This document shows, in pieces, positions 1-11,147 of a stretch of DNA of 23,209 nucleotides. The stretch is from Paramacrobiotus richtersi. Lineage: Eukaryota; Tardigrada; Eutardigrada; Parachela; Macrobiotidae. The first letter of the stretch is position 1, and each line of letters opens with the position of its first letter. The DNA is taken from contig JAQGAU010000851.1 of NCBI GenBank assembly GCA_034698045.1, positions 1 through 23,209 on the forward strand, read 5' to 3'. The notes beneath the pieces were generated by a model. That model ran no database searches, was not told the origin of the DNA, and saw nothing but the letters and a program-made list of their open reading frames with translations. The position numbers and the translations under genes are program-made.

Positions 1-191
1 GTCAAATGGTGATTCTCAAACACATAGCGGATCTCATCGGCGTAGTACTCGGCGTTGGACGCGCCCAGGGCGCCCCATTGGAACATCTGCCCAGCGGAGA
101 GACCGCCTGTCAGTTTCCGATCGGAGGCATGGATGGAAGATGCCAGACAACATAAAAAGACCAATACTGAACAAATCATCCCAGAATCCAT
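1..191 (-). CDS. Secreted protein, N-terminal part only (gene runs off the window edge)
   Basis: An open frame starts at ATG 191-189 on the minus strand and runs to the window edge, giving 63 residues without a stop. It begins MDSGMICSVLVFLCCLASSI, a typical signal peptide: a short polar start, a hydrophobic core, and a plausible cleavage site after the HA that follows. The mature part continues SDRKLTGGLSAGQMF and then QWGALGASNAEYYADEIRYV. The clean join of signal peptide and polar mature chain in one frame supports a real first exon. I do not recognise the family and assign no function. A longer frame over the same bases (414 down to 34) has no such organisation and is treated as a shadow. 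Confidence 0.6.
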   Translation of the reverse strand, partial: MDSGMICSVLVFLCCLASSIHASDRKLTGGLSAGQMFQWGALGASNAEYYADEIRYVFENHHL

Positions 192-943
192 TTTCCAGGA
201 TCACATGGATGGATTGAACTGAATTATACTGCAAATTTCCCCCAATATTGCAGGGAAAATGATGGAAAATCGGAAGAAATGCAAGACGCTGCTGTGTGCA
301 ATGATAGAACATGATAGCAAAAACTGATAAGATAAGATAATTAATCACCCACTTATGGGTACGTAGTACGGGTACAACCGGTTTTATGAATACAGGACAG
401 CTGATTCGGGTCAAACTTTATCATCAACATTCTTCGGCTTTGTACAACCAGTTGGAACTTAATCACAGATCAGAACCTTCTCTTTTATCATTCAAAAAGA
501 AAAAACACATATAACCAAACGTCCCCAGAGAAATAAAATGCTCAAAAAAACCATTTCCTCCCAAGAAAGAAACAAGCCCACCAACAGTCAACTAAACGAC
601 TCAATAAACGACAAATTATTATTATCACCAACATTCTTAAATCATTTTCAATGGGAACTCCTGTCAAACAGTCCTATTTTTTCATTCAAAATACGAAAAC
701 ATTTAAATAAAAAATACCTGAAACAATTCGCAGCACAAATACAATAAATTTCCAAAAAAATCTTGAACAGCTCACTAAACCACGCCCAAAAGCAAAACTT
801 TATCACCAGTATTTCTTCAGTTCTATACAGTAATCACCTGGAATGGAATCAACAACCAGAACACGCTAACTAAAAATAGGCAGAAAATCGCGGAAAAAAT
901 TCGAAGAAAATCGCAAAAAAAATCCAGTAAAATCCTGTCTACC
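192..943. other. Intergenic, no gene seen
   Basis: AT-rich spacer between the secreted-protein start and the 3' end of SNF8, both on the minus strand. It should hold the promoter of the first gene and the 3' UTR of SNF8. The short frames here (for example 538-747) are low complexity, rich in Lys, Asn and Ile, and resemble no protein I know. Confidence 0.5.
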
Positions 944-2433
944 TCAATCCGCCGTCCCCGTGTTAAACAGACTCGGCAGCCAGTACACCACCTCCTTCTT
1001 GTCCGCCAAATCCACCCAGGCCAGCCCACTGGTCACCATATCCTGCAGCACCTTGGCCGCGCGCTCCTCGGTCCACCCCCGCTTACTCTGCAGCTCCCGG
1101 ACCGTCACGTGTCCGGATTCCTGCGCGGCCTGGATGACTTGGTTCTGGTCGAGACTGAGCTCCCCGGGGACGGACTGCACCAGGACCCGGCCGCGGTTCA
1201 GCCGGATGAGGGTGAACCCGTTGCCCAGGATCTTCAGTTTGTCCATGGCACGGAGTACGTCGTCCGTGGAGAGCTGCTCGCCGCCGATGGTCCCGCGACT
1301 CTTGAGGAGACGCTCGAAGAGTTCGTCCAGCGGCATGATGCCTATAGGATGAGAAGTGGGTTGCAAAAATTGTCGTCAAGTGGCGATACATGATCCACTG
1401 ATCATGCTTTCGTATGTTGGCTTTTCTAGGCGCATTAAATTAGTTTTTTTTCCTGTTTTCCTTCAGTCTGCTGGTTTCGATGAATTCACGATTTTGAACA
1501 TATTCGACTATTATTCGCGTAATTAAATAGAAATAAACTGAATTTTCATAATTAAACTGAACGATATCTATTCAAATCTGTGAAGGAGTTCATTTTACCC
1601 GATTTTATCAGGAGAAATAACAAGAAAAAGAAAGTCATGGCATACATCTCCAAGCATCCTAGCTTTGGTGTTGTTTATCTATTTCTTTTATTAATTATTT
1701 CTGTTTTGCTGAATGTCTCTTCAAAATGTTTTTGCCTAATTAACCTTTCAATGGATTTTTTTCTGAATAAATTAACTGCAATAATCCCAACATTAATATT
1801 CCAATTTGCCAAAACAACCCCAAAGTGGAAAACGGAAAAAAATATCATTTACAAAAAAATATCGGAATTTAATAAATAAAAAAAATATCGATCGACAATC
1901 AAATAAAATTATATCAAAAATAATTATACGAGTACTATCTATTATGTTTCTGTACTGTAAATTGACTACTAAATTCTGTAAAATTATACTTAACTGAATA
2001 AAATTATAATTCAAAATAATTGTGTCAGTTTAAAAGGATTAATTCAGTATTAGCAGATGCACATACGAGGGAAAGGAATACACAAACCTCCATTCTTGTG
2101 GTTATTCGCCATGCAAATCTCCACAATCTGCACCCCCAGCTCATAGTAGAAATCGCCCACCCCGAGCATCTCACTCCAGAACCCCTTACTGGACGCCAGG
2201 GGGTCCACGCCGATGGTGGCGCACATATCCTGGAACTGCCGCCGGAACTCCGGGTCCTTGCGGATCTCGGACTTGTGACGCGTAGCAAACTCCTTCAGCT
2301 TGTCGCGCAGCATCCCCAACTGCCCGCTCAGCTGGCGCAGCTGATCCGCGGCCAGTTCTTCGCCGCGATCTTTGAAGCGGGCCTCCTGCAGGCGTTTCTT
2401 GTCGATGGCACCGATACCCGCACGACGATTCAT
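944..2433 (-). CDS. SNF8: SNF8 / VPS22 (EAP30), ESCRT-II subunit
   Basis: Two exons: 2433-2088 and 1341-944, joined by a 746-nt AT-rich intron. The donor is G|GTTTGT and the acceptor TATAG|GC; the split codon restores Gly in [12 protein letters not shown]. The product is 247 aa, against about 258 in human. SNF8 forms ESCRT-II with VPS25 and VPS36 on endosomes and acts in sorting ubiquitinated membrane proteins into multivesicular bodies. The N-terminal helical part reads [20 protein letters not shown]. The family's most conserved block follows at about residues 66-103, including [26 protein letters not shown] and FYYELGVQI. The second exon holds the two winged-helix repeats, with SVPGEL and a C-terminal GLAWVDL followed by YWLPSLF. 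The gene looks intact and ordinary. The 3' end falls between a secreted-protein gene and the intron; the 5' end diverges from COX4. Confidence 0.95.
1342..2087 (-). other. SNF8 intron 1
   Basis: This 746-nt intron is far longer than the 50-100 nt introns common elsewhere in the window. It is strongly AT-rich at about 1440-2040. Small frames inside it (1580-1879, 1793-2014) are low complexity and show no recognisable domain. Confidence 0.7.
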
Positions 2434-3616
2434 GGTCGTCAGTGGTTGGGACGATTACACAGGTATCAGCGCATCCGTTATGCGAAATTATCAACAAAAA
2501 CAGGATGGCGCAAATATCAACGTATCAATAAATTATAAAGCGCAAAAACATGTTCTTGTTAGCAGTACTCAGACTATCACATCATTGTGACATCAAGATG
2601 TGCAATAAAACCGTACAAAAAACGAAAAAGCAAAACGTAAACCGAAGCCGCTCGCTAGTAATTAAGAGAACAATGACATTGTTTACTCTATATACGAAGA
2701 TAATCATAAAGAAGCACAGCTATCTCGAGCCAAGAAATTCATAATTTTGACTTTTCCAAATTTCTTGACTTTTGGCAGCTTTTTCGAATTTGGTCGATTT
2801 TGTCCTCACTGTGTCGCCGGAAGTCGTGCCACAACTTTGGTAACCAGCTTCCGCATATTTTCAATAAAAAGCCGTTACATCATGTATGACCGCTACAGCT
2901 ACAGGGAAACGTGCATTTGCTTCCGTTTGCAGAATTTGTGATCAGCCGTGCTAGCAACCATGTTAAGGAAAAAACTGCAGTTGCGGCAACTAGTCTGAAT
3001 TTCTGATGCACATAAATCTTAAATGGATGCTAACCATGTTAAAACATATCGCGCGATCGTTAAAGTGATTCCTTGATACATAGTATGCTTTTTTGCTGGT
3101 TTCCGGTTCATTGTACAGGTAAAAACCAGTTCCCTGTTACACCGTCCGTGCCCGTTCTGCAAGTAGCAATTTGGAATTCTGGGCTCTGCCGTAATGCGAG
3201 CTTTTCCCTATCGTAGACATTTTTTTGCAAAAACTTAACTCTGGATGCTTATTGATACATATTTGGTTTTTCTCCTTGATGAAAGAATAATTCCGTGAAA
3301 GGTAAGTCTAACAAGCTTCCCAGTGTTTCCACCACAGGGCTTTTTGAGCTGCAGTCCGCAGCCTGTATACTGCATTGCTGAAACTCAGCTTTGCGAGGTT
3401 GTTCCAGTTTCTCTGTATTGAAGCACAATGTAACATATGGCAGTCACAATAATATCGAACGGTTGCGCTGCGTTTTGGTAGTAACGTAACAAGTGCCAAA
3501 GTGGGTTTCTGGTAGAAACCCTGCTCTTTCCTGCTTCAGCAGCGATTTACATTTGAAAATCAACAAGAAAATACAATAATCCTCCATGTTTCAGGCGCAT
3601 TCAAGCCGTATCCGTG
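2434..3616. promoter_or_regulatory. Divergent intergenic region between SNF8 and COX4
   Basis: About 1.2 kb separates the SNF8 start codon (minus) from the COX4 start codon (plus), so it must contain both 5' ends. A possible splice acceptor (CATGTTTCAG at about 3586-3595) lies just upstream of the COX4 ATG, so COX4 may have an untranslated first exon in this stretch. I see no convincing coding frame, RNA gene or named promoter motif. Confidence 0.4.
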
Positions 3617-5843
3617 ATGACGTCGTTGCATTTTATCCGCGGGGTGCCCACGCAGGTGCACAGGTTTTCCAGTGTGATCTTCCTGCGTCACAGTCGTCTG
3701 GCGTCGCACGCGGCCACCCTGCATCCCTCGGGTGAGGTGTGCGTGGAGGATCACAAGGACCACCATGCTCACCCTCCCGCCTACCGGGAATTCATCGGCA
3801 ATCGGGAGATTGTGGGCTATGGGTGGGCGGGGAACCCCAGTTACGCTGACAGCTACATCTGGCCCTATCCCGCGTGCAGGTAGGGTGCAGGGGTGCATGG
3901 CTCGCCCATAGCGTTTTCTTGGTTTGACAGCCGCTTTATGCGATTATTTATTTTTTTGCGATATATAAACTGAACTGCGCGCTAGCCACTACAGACTACG
4001 TACGCCGATAGCATAGTTGATAAAATTTAACATAAAGTTAAAAATAATTAACAATAACTCAAAATGGAAGTTTATATTTTATACGGGATAAAAGAGGTTT
4101 TGATTTACTTTTTAGTTTAGATTTTCCCATAATTTTTCTCTGGGCTTACCGTGCTCCGCTGTTAATTCTACTTAACCGAGTTTAACGATTTAAGGAGACA
4201 AACATTGTTATCATGTTTGTTACCTTCTTTTCGTACATGGACGTGTTATTCCATAATTACCTTGAATGTTACTATTATGGGTTATTGTGTCGTTATTTTA
4301 GTGTTTTATTATCGAATGTCCATACGGTGGATACTGCATTAATCCTGAACGGATGTCTAGGGCACACGCCAAGAATTATTATTATTTAACTGTATATACT
4401 AACTTGATACTGCTCTGTAGATTTCGCGAGCCCGACGGTCGTTTCCGGGAGTTGATGAGCAAGGAGAAGGGCGACTGGCGCAAACTGAGCAAGGAGGAGA
4501 AGAAGGAGCTGTACCGCTTCAACTACTGCGAGACTTTCGCCGAGTTCAACGCCCCGCACGGCTACTGGCGCAGCATCATCGGCATCTGTCTGTTCTGGTT
4601 CACGCTGGCCATGTGGGGATTCCTCCTGCTGAAGAAGAGTAAGACACATCTTTTGTTTCCGCGGCTGAACCGTCGCTTGTAGTCGAATTGAATTTTTGTT
4701 GAAATTTTTCATTTGCGAATCATTGACGAGCAGGACTTTCTCGTGCATAGCATCTTGTAAATTACAGTCATATTTCGGTTGTTTTTCACCCGTAAGATTC
4801 TCTCCAAAAAACTTGTTGTTAGTTGAGCTGAAAATATTAATAACCCAGCGTTAAGCCGTTAACGTTATTGAGGCAACGCTATAAGCCTTTGCTTGCACTG
4901 GTTGGCGCAGTGTAGTGGCTGCTTGATGCCGAATATTTCGATGTTCGATAGTTTCCATTGCGCTTTGCATTCACTTGCACCATTAGATGAATTACTTTGC
5001 TATCGACCTGCTTCACTTCCTTTTTATCTGGTGTGTTGACTGGATGTTTTCGGTGGGTTGGTTTGATTTTTATTTACAGACAGTTACTTTCACGGTATTT
5101 TTCTACACTTTTCCTTAAGCTATTCGGTCGCTAGATAAACGTCATCAGGTTGTAATCAACGATTTTTTTGTATTTTTTTCACTTTATTAATTTTATTGAA
5201 TTAGTAATTTCCTGTATGAAATCGGTTAATTAGCTTGAATGTTTTTTTATGTTTTCCTTAATTAATGCCATTATTTTAAAATTTATTAGAAAAATCAGAG
5301 GAATAAATTGATTTAATAAACTATAAAATTTTAATTTAATGGCATTAATAGTCGTGATTTAAGGGCAACTTTTTACAAAAAATTCAAACTAAATAACTGA
5401 TTTCATAAAATAAAATCTTAATTTAAAGGCATTAAATCAGTTCATTAGTTTGAATATTTTTTAATTTACCTTAATTAATGACTATTAATGCCATTAAATT
5501 AAAATTTTATAGTTTATTAAATCAGTTTATTAGTTTGATTTTTTTTATTTTCGCTTAATTAATTTTAATAAACTATTAATATTCTATTTCATTTTATGAA
5601 ACCAGTTCATTAGTTTGAATTTTTTTATGCATTTAAATAATTGTCGAAGTAATAGTAACATTCTGGTGTCATCTGGTATCGAATTTGAATGATATGTGTA
5701 TTGTAGTTTATCCTCCGCTACCGGAGACATTCTCGGATGAGAACCGTCTGGCCATGGTGAAGAAGATGATTGATTTGCGTGTGGGCGCCGTGGACGGTCT
5801 GGCCAGCAAGTGGGACTACGAGAAGGGCCGCTGGAAGGATTGA
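3617..5843 (+). CDS. COX4: Cytochrome c oxidase subunit IV, mitochondrial precursor
   Basis: Three exons: 3617-3879, 4421-4638 and 5707-5843, with GT-AG borders, giving 205 aa. The ATG at 3617 begins a mitochondrial presequence rich in Arg, Ser and hydrophobics with few acids (MTSLHFIRGVPTQVHRFSSV). The nuclear-encoded subunit sits in the inner membrane as part of respiratory complex IV. Exon 1 ends SYIWPYPACR. Exon 2 carries the matrix part (LSKEEKKELYRFNYCETFAE) and a single membrane helix at about residues 139-158 (SIIGICLFWFTLAMWGFLLL). Exon 3 holds the family's C-terminal signature: IYPPLPETF, then VDGLASKWDYEKGRWKD and stop. The chain is longer than human COX4 (169 aa), mostly in the N-terminal half. 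Intron 2 is about 1.07 kb and packed with repeats. The gene looks functional. Confidence 0.95.
5200..5640. repeat. AT-rich palindromic repeat cluster in COX4 intron 2
   Basis: A motif of about 33 bp, close to GAAATCAGTTCATTAGTTTG followed by an A/T run, appears four times on the plus strand at about 5218-5249, 5434-5465, 5519-5552 and 5598-5630. It appears once inverted at about 5377-5404. Between them lie repeated tracts carrying TTAATGCCATTA or its complement. The cluster contains the long perfect inverted repeat listed separately. This could be a small non-autonomous transposon with nested copies, or a locally amplified palindrome. No coding capacity is present. Confidence 0.75.
5310..5523. 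repeat. Perfect 44-bp inverted repeat
   Basis: The left arm at 5310-5353 and the right arm at 5480-5523 are exact reverse complements over 44 bases, with a 126-bp spacer. The left arm begins GATTTAATAAACTATAAAAT and ends AATGGCATTAATAGTC. Similarity fades beyond the outer ends. In the COX4 pre-mRNA the arms could pair into a long stem within intron 2. Confidence 0.9.
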
Positions 5844-5992
5844 ACGTTGCGCTTCTATCTTTGCCCTTTGTAAAGTGTGCTAACTATGCGTCGAGTAGAA
5901 CACCGTGGAAGAACTGCTGTATTTCGTGATTGTGAGTGAACGGATCGATATACCTGCCGCCAGCGTCCCTTGTCGTACTCGATGTGCGTTGT

Positions 5993-5998
5993 AATAAA
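5993..5998 (+). terminator. COX4 polyadenylation signal
   Basis: Canonical AATAAA, 150 nt after the COX4 stop codon, in the sense direction and with no competing gene nearby. Cleavage would be expected 10-30 nt further on. Confidence 0.6.
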
Positions 5999-5999
5999 G

Positions 6000-7640
6000 A
6001 AGCTGTGTTGTGAACATTTCATTAAAACGTTCTTCGGACAAGAAGTGGTTTTGGTTGTTGAATTTCTCACATACGGTTTCTAATTTGGTACACTGTTATA
6101 CGTAGCAGTAAGCTCATACTAATTATGTACGGCACAGACGCTTACAAGTTAGTAAGGAGGCAGCGGACAGTATACTGCATATAGTTCCATGTGGAAGAAC
6201 ATGACAGTGTGATTTGCCGTATCGTTAATCGCAGGGTCAAATTAGCGTCCATGCGCGAACGGCGTGTAAACGGCAAGACATCGCGTCCGTAGGTTTCCGT
6301 AAGCATCGGCGAAACATACACCGATCAGTTTACCAATGCCGTGACTCGCACAACTCGGACATCATAATAATATTATGTTTCACGCGAAGTTCACGACACC
6401 AGGTATACTGCTCGTCACAAGCGGCTTTACTACAACGTGCTGTAATGTCACTAATCTCCAAGCTACAGTGTATAACATTTCCCTTTCCGGTAAACTAGGT
6501 TCTTGTGAGAACATTTAGATAGTATGAATGTATCGCTGCACTGTATGTACGTAGCTAGGAGATTAGTTTGACGTGTATCGCTAAACGACACAAACATCTG
6601 CTTCGAAATAGTTGGGGTATATTTTCCGCGTTTCATTACATCCGCGCTTCTAAATCTTGATGATAAAATCGAAACAACAAGTAGGGCGAAAATGTTTGTG
6701 TACTCCGACATCAGTGTGTTGGCACACCATCCTGTCTCTTTTGATGTGTATACCAATATCGTGACCCAAGTGGCCGTCTTCCTGTTATGTGTATCGCTCT
6801 CGAGATCTAGAGGTACGCGTTAACTCGGTGACCTTCGCGGAGGTTTCATCGTTCTACTGCTTTTGTATTCTTCGCTAATCTGCAATAAGAGAATGGTTTG
6901 CGGAGTATAGGCGATCCGGCCGCCAAAGGCGATATAAAGGGCAATGGATGTATTCTGCCAGCGGAGATATCGATGGCGACAACCACTCACGATAACGGGA
7001 AAACCTTAACCCAGAAAGGTTGGTCTAATGGATGAGAGACGCCTCTGGTCTGCAGCTGCCTGTACCTTCCGAAGATCATAGCGCTGTGGCATCGAATTCC
7101 TACTGTGCTTATTCGGTCAGAACTATCATACCAAAGTGCTGCGTTGCAATTCTTTTTACATACAGTATGATTGTTTCTATACATGGGTATTATTAACATG
7201 TATAACAGCAGTACCTAGCGTGCTCTTGTTGATCCGATTTGTTTCGTACACTTCGTCATAACCTGTAATTATTCGTGATACACAATGCTGCGGTTTGGTC
7301 ACCATGTATAAAAACTTGTTTACAATGTTAAGTAAGCATCTAATTAAACGTTAGTCGGTTGTATCGGCTCATGACCGAAATACATTTCACGTTTTATTTG
7401 GATGTTCGGAGGTTGTTTGCTCAAGTGCAGATTACTCTATGGCCATTCTGAATACCGTGGCCGGTTTCATGCAGGCTCCTATGCCATCAGGGAACACGAC
7501 TGATGACCATGCATATTCTATCACGGCGATTTCGTGGTGACGAATATGTTGCGCGTACACGATAGTTTCTCAGCATGTTTCTAGGGCTTTGCCACAATGA
7601 AGTGGAAATACTACCAGGACGCCTTTTGAATACTCCATAA
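6000..7640. other. Intergenic, no gene seen
   Basis: About 1.6 kb of mixed-composition DNA between the convergent 3' ends of COX4 (plus) and calpain A (minus). The open frames here (such as 6463-6756 minus) are short and show no domain, signal peptide or splice-supported extension. I found no tRNA-like fold or tandem repeat by eye. Confidence 0.45.
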
Positions 7641-7830
7641 ATATTTTTATAATAAACTATCATCACTTTTCGTTATCATCAGTGACTGATCACAATAAAC
7701 GACATCTTTCGAAAAAAGCGCCACTTTTTAGTGTCTGTGCAGACACATCACAGGAACCATAAAAATATAAAAATTTCAAACCGGGAAAAGAAACCTAGTC
7801 TGCATTCAACGGCACAGTTAACAAACTGGA
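7640..7830. repeat. Calpain 3'-flank repeat, copy 1
   Basis: Lies directly downstream of the calpain A stop. The best-conserved stretch includes CAGACACATCACAGGAACC, then CCGGGAAAAGAAACCTAGTC and TGCATTCA. Related sequence is found at about 12664-12875 and 17503-17632, and the third of these sits in the same place relative to calpain B. The simplest reading is shared calpain 3' UTR sequence. Confidence 0.7.
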
Positions 7831-7852
7831 GCCCATTCTGCCGGGCGGGGGT

Positions 7853-10800
7853 TTACAGTGGTCGGGGGGAATGGAGATCACGCAACTCATCGGTATCGAT
7901 CCCGGGAACATGCTCCACACCCGCCGGTCCCCAGTCACCCAGGCCCTTCTCCCCGGCATGTGTCAAGCGCTGTTGCACGGAGTAACGGAGCTGGTAGGTG
8001 TTGCCGTCATGGGAAGGCGACAGAACACAGATCACACAGCGCGACAGCGGCGGAATGACATCCACGGTCACCAGGGCACCGCGGGTGCTGACCAGGTCAC
8101 GACTCGCGCTGCAGTCCAACTGCACCTGGGCGCTGCAATGTCAGACAACAATCAGCTGTAGAAATTCCCCCATCATCATAAACTTAGACAACAGCTGAAT
8201 AAGGTATCAATTAGGTACATAACTGGTATCAATAAGGTACGAATAAGGTGTATAATATAAATGTGCGCTTCTCCCGGACAAGTTTCAGAATTTTGAGTCT
8301 TACTTGTACTGGCGATAACGATTCTCATACACCAGAATAAGTCCTCCTGTTTTCACGAGGTAAGCGTTAACACCCTCCCCATCCTGAAGCAGGAGTATAT
8401 GATTAGTCACCACCAGCGCTACGGAGGCTAAATCATCCAATACCTGCAGTGATCCTTTGGGATACCAGGGTTCTCCTTTGTTCACCGCCCAGAATATCAT
8501 GGCATCCGCCAACGCATACGGAGCAGCGGGTACGCGTTCAACCAGGACTGATTTGGCGCTGTGTATGGCAAGGGTATTGTTCGCAAAGGTTTCGTCTGGG
8601 AGGACCATATCTGTAAACAGTAAAATCGCATTCATCTATGAATACATGCACAATCTTTGTAATCACAATTGGGTGAAACTGTTACCGATAAAATGATTGA
8701 ATGCCACTGTCCATACAAAATACTGTCCGGGATCCAGTACGGTCGATTCGCCCACAAAAGAAGCCACGGTGCGCTGCGAAGCCGCAACCAATTTGACCAG
8801 CTTTCTGTCCGGAGTAATGGAGAAAACCAACACGGCCATATCCAGATGGTGGTGTTTCATCTCACTCGAGCCTCCTCTAAACAGCAGGCAGACGCTCGTC
8901 GAGATGCTGCACATGAGACAGGATGACAAAACAGCGTACCTGTATCCTTGCTGATACAGTGTCAAGTCCACTTCAGTCTTCTCGGTGACACTGAGCAGCC
9001 AAACCGACCAACTACTGTGTAACGCACAATTCGGAAATGTACCCTGCAAACGCATCTCCATCCAGTGATCCCGGTGCTTGGACACATCAACCCTTCTGAA
9101 GTACCTAATAACATGCGGAAAACGTTTGTACAGGCATTTTGCGTGGCCGACACGACATACGCACTTGATAAAATCCGGCAAGGAAATCCAGAACACCCCG
9201 TCGGCAGCACGGTTAGGCTGCAACTGCTGACGCAATGCGGCGGTCCACACAGTCGAATGATCGCTCCAGGCACCGGTCCAGGCGAAGTGTCCCCATGGAT
9301 TGCGCAGTCGAAGCAGTCTGCAAGGTGCGCATACAAGTAGTTACCCATAAAATCACTCGGTTCTGATTCGGCACTGACAGACGGATGTTTTCAGTCATTG
9401 GTACGCATCATCGTACCTGTTTCCGCCGGCATCGCTGACATCCAGAAGACTGTACGCGTGGTGGGAACGCAGTCCAACAGCGAGAAACTCCCCCTCACTT
9501 GGTGACGGAGTCAGTTTTCCGCAGATGGCGCCCATTAGGAATCTGTAGAAGGATACGAATGACCACGGAAACACCGAAATATTACAGTTTTGACTGGCCT
9601 ACCGCGACCGGTGAGAATTCAACAGACGCTGCCAGAGTGAATCGTAATCTTTCGGAGCTGCCGCTGCAACAAGAATCCAGTTATCAACTTAGAAAGTGTA
9701 ATTGCAGGATCACTGGTTTGATAAGAATCCATACCGTCAAACTCAAAAGTTTCGCACGGAGCACCGGTTAAAAACATAATTCCTTCATTGACATAGCCTC
9801 CGGTAATGGCGTGATAGCTGCCGTGCGCCTTGCTCAAAGCTTTCTCAATCAACGGCACCCACAGCTGCTGTCGTTCAGCCTAACGGAAGCAGACAGACGC
9901 ATCCAATCAGAACAGCTATTCATACGATTCCATGGCTACTTTGTACCTGAGAGAATGCCAGCCTTCCATATGCATCAACCGGAAACAAATCATCGATCAG
10001 AATCACCTGCAATTCAAGTGGAAAAGGAACACATAACACCAGAACCGATTTCACCTGACTTACCTTCCAGAGCCCATCAATACACAGCCGAATCAAGTAG
10101 GCCCCCTCGGCGTTGTATTCTTTCGTCAGGAGAACATTATGGATGAGTTGCGGGCGTTGGGCCACAACGGCCAAGGATGACATGAACCAGCAGTTGCCCA
10201 GGCTTCCTGCAAGTAAAATGTTCCACGAAAAGCATCGTTAAATGTGGGACCGTGTACCCTGTTTGATGTCCGAAGCAGAGGGATTCCCACAGACTGTCCA
10301 TGCACCATTCACTGACTGCTTCAGCTGGGACGGACGCAGCCAATCCTTCACTCTGCTAAATCCATCAGGAGCTTTACAAACCGACAGGGATGCATGTGCT
10401 GGTAGGAAACGATCATCCACAAACGGATTCTCATCCTAAACATCACACATGTGACTGATGTGAGATCGGACCTGTTGGACGGCACAGTCTTACCTGACGG
10501 CAAAAGGCGACTATTCCCTCCCACTGCTGGATGGCTTGCTGTTCGTGCATGTGTCGCAGATGCTCCACATCTTCCCCTTCAAACTGATCCACAATGGCGG
10601 TGGTGCTGGCTGGACTCTTCCAACGGGAGCACATGGAGCAGACGTTCCCGGAGGCCGAGTTGACAAATGTACACAGTGGACAGTCCCATCCGTGTGCCAC
10701 CGAAAAACGTCGCTTGGAGGATGGTTTTGATGGTCCGCGGATGCCTGTATTCGTCGCATCATCCTCCGTCAAGTCAATAACGGGAAACAGTTCGTTAACA

Positions 10801-11147
10801 TTGGGAAGACGCTGGGCAATGGCTGTCTTGCTGGACGCCATTTTTTCGACCGATTTGGACGGAGCATCTGCGGAGATGCATGTTGAGGAGATTGGGTCAA
10901 TATCTGTGGTCAAGTCAACAATCGGGAAGACCTGGACGACGGGATTGGGAAGGAGCTTGTTCGTCACCACTTTCGCCCCCATCTCCGACGCGACAGTTTT
11001 GGATGCAGCATGCTGATTCGAACCCGAAGGTGGTTTCGTCGACATAGCGCTCGCCTGCTGATCAGGATGCTCGGGAAAATATCGAGCTCGCTTTCGAAGG
11101 GGCTGACTGGACGGTCCGTCGTTTGCTGTTGTCTTCCCTGCCGACAT
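7853..11147 (-). CDS. CAPN15: Calpain A: CAPN15/small-optic-lobes type cysteine protease with two SIM candidates and a RanBP2 zinc finger
   Basis: Thirteen exons: 11147-10494, 10435-10258, 10206-10064, 10006-9947, 9879-9735, 9663-9603, 9542-9417, 9317-9165, 9104-8940, 8876-8686, 8610-8444, 8383-8304 and 8132-7853. All junctions keep frame and use GT-AG, giving 800 aa. Exon 1 encodes a low-complexity N-terminus with a basic patch (RKRAR, 18-22), two SUMO-interacting-motif candidates (IVDLTTD 76-82, VIDLTEDD 123-130) and one RanBP2 finger (W154, C156, C159, N163, C170, C173). The protease core has oxyanion Gln277, catalytic Cys283 in GSLGNCW, His442 in HHAYS and Asn462 in RNPWG. The C-terminus matches the SOL domain: ENRY, then [26 protein letters not shown] and LHSPRPL. 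Usual CAPN15 proteins have several ubiquitin-binding fingers; here only one is seen. The Asp-to-Asn change before the catalytic Cys is unusual. The gene faces SUMO-like A, 575 bp away. Confidence 0.92.

Noticed and set aside
1580-1879. 99-residue frame in the SNF8 intron with a hydrophobic stretch
   Set aside because: AT-driven composition (Lys, Ile, Asn, Phe), on the opposite strand within an intron, no recognisable domain.
8663-9250. Single 195-residue minus frame joining two calpain exons
   Set aside because: It reads through a stop-free 60-nt intron (9164-9105). Splicing at AA|GTGCGT restores DFIKYFRRVDV, as in the family and in calpain B.
10594-11016. Long plus-strand open frame opposite calpain A exon 1
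   Set aside because: It is antisense to an exon with a perfect RanBP2 finger and SIMs; its own translation has no domain or splice-supported extension.
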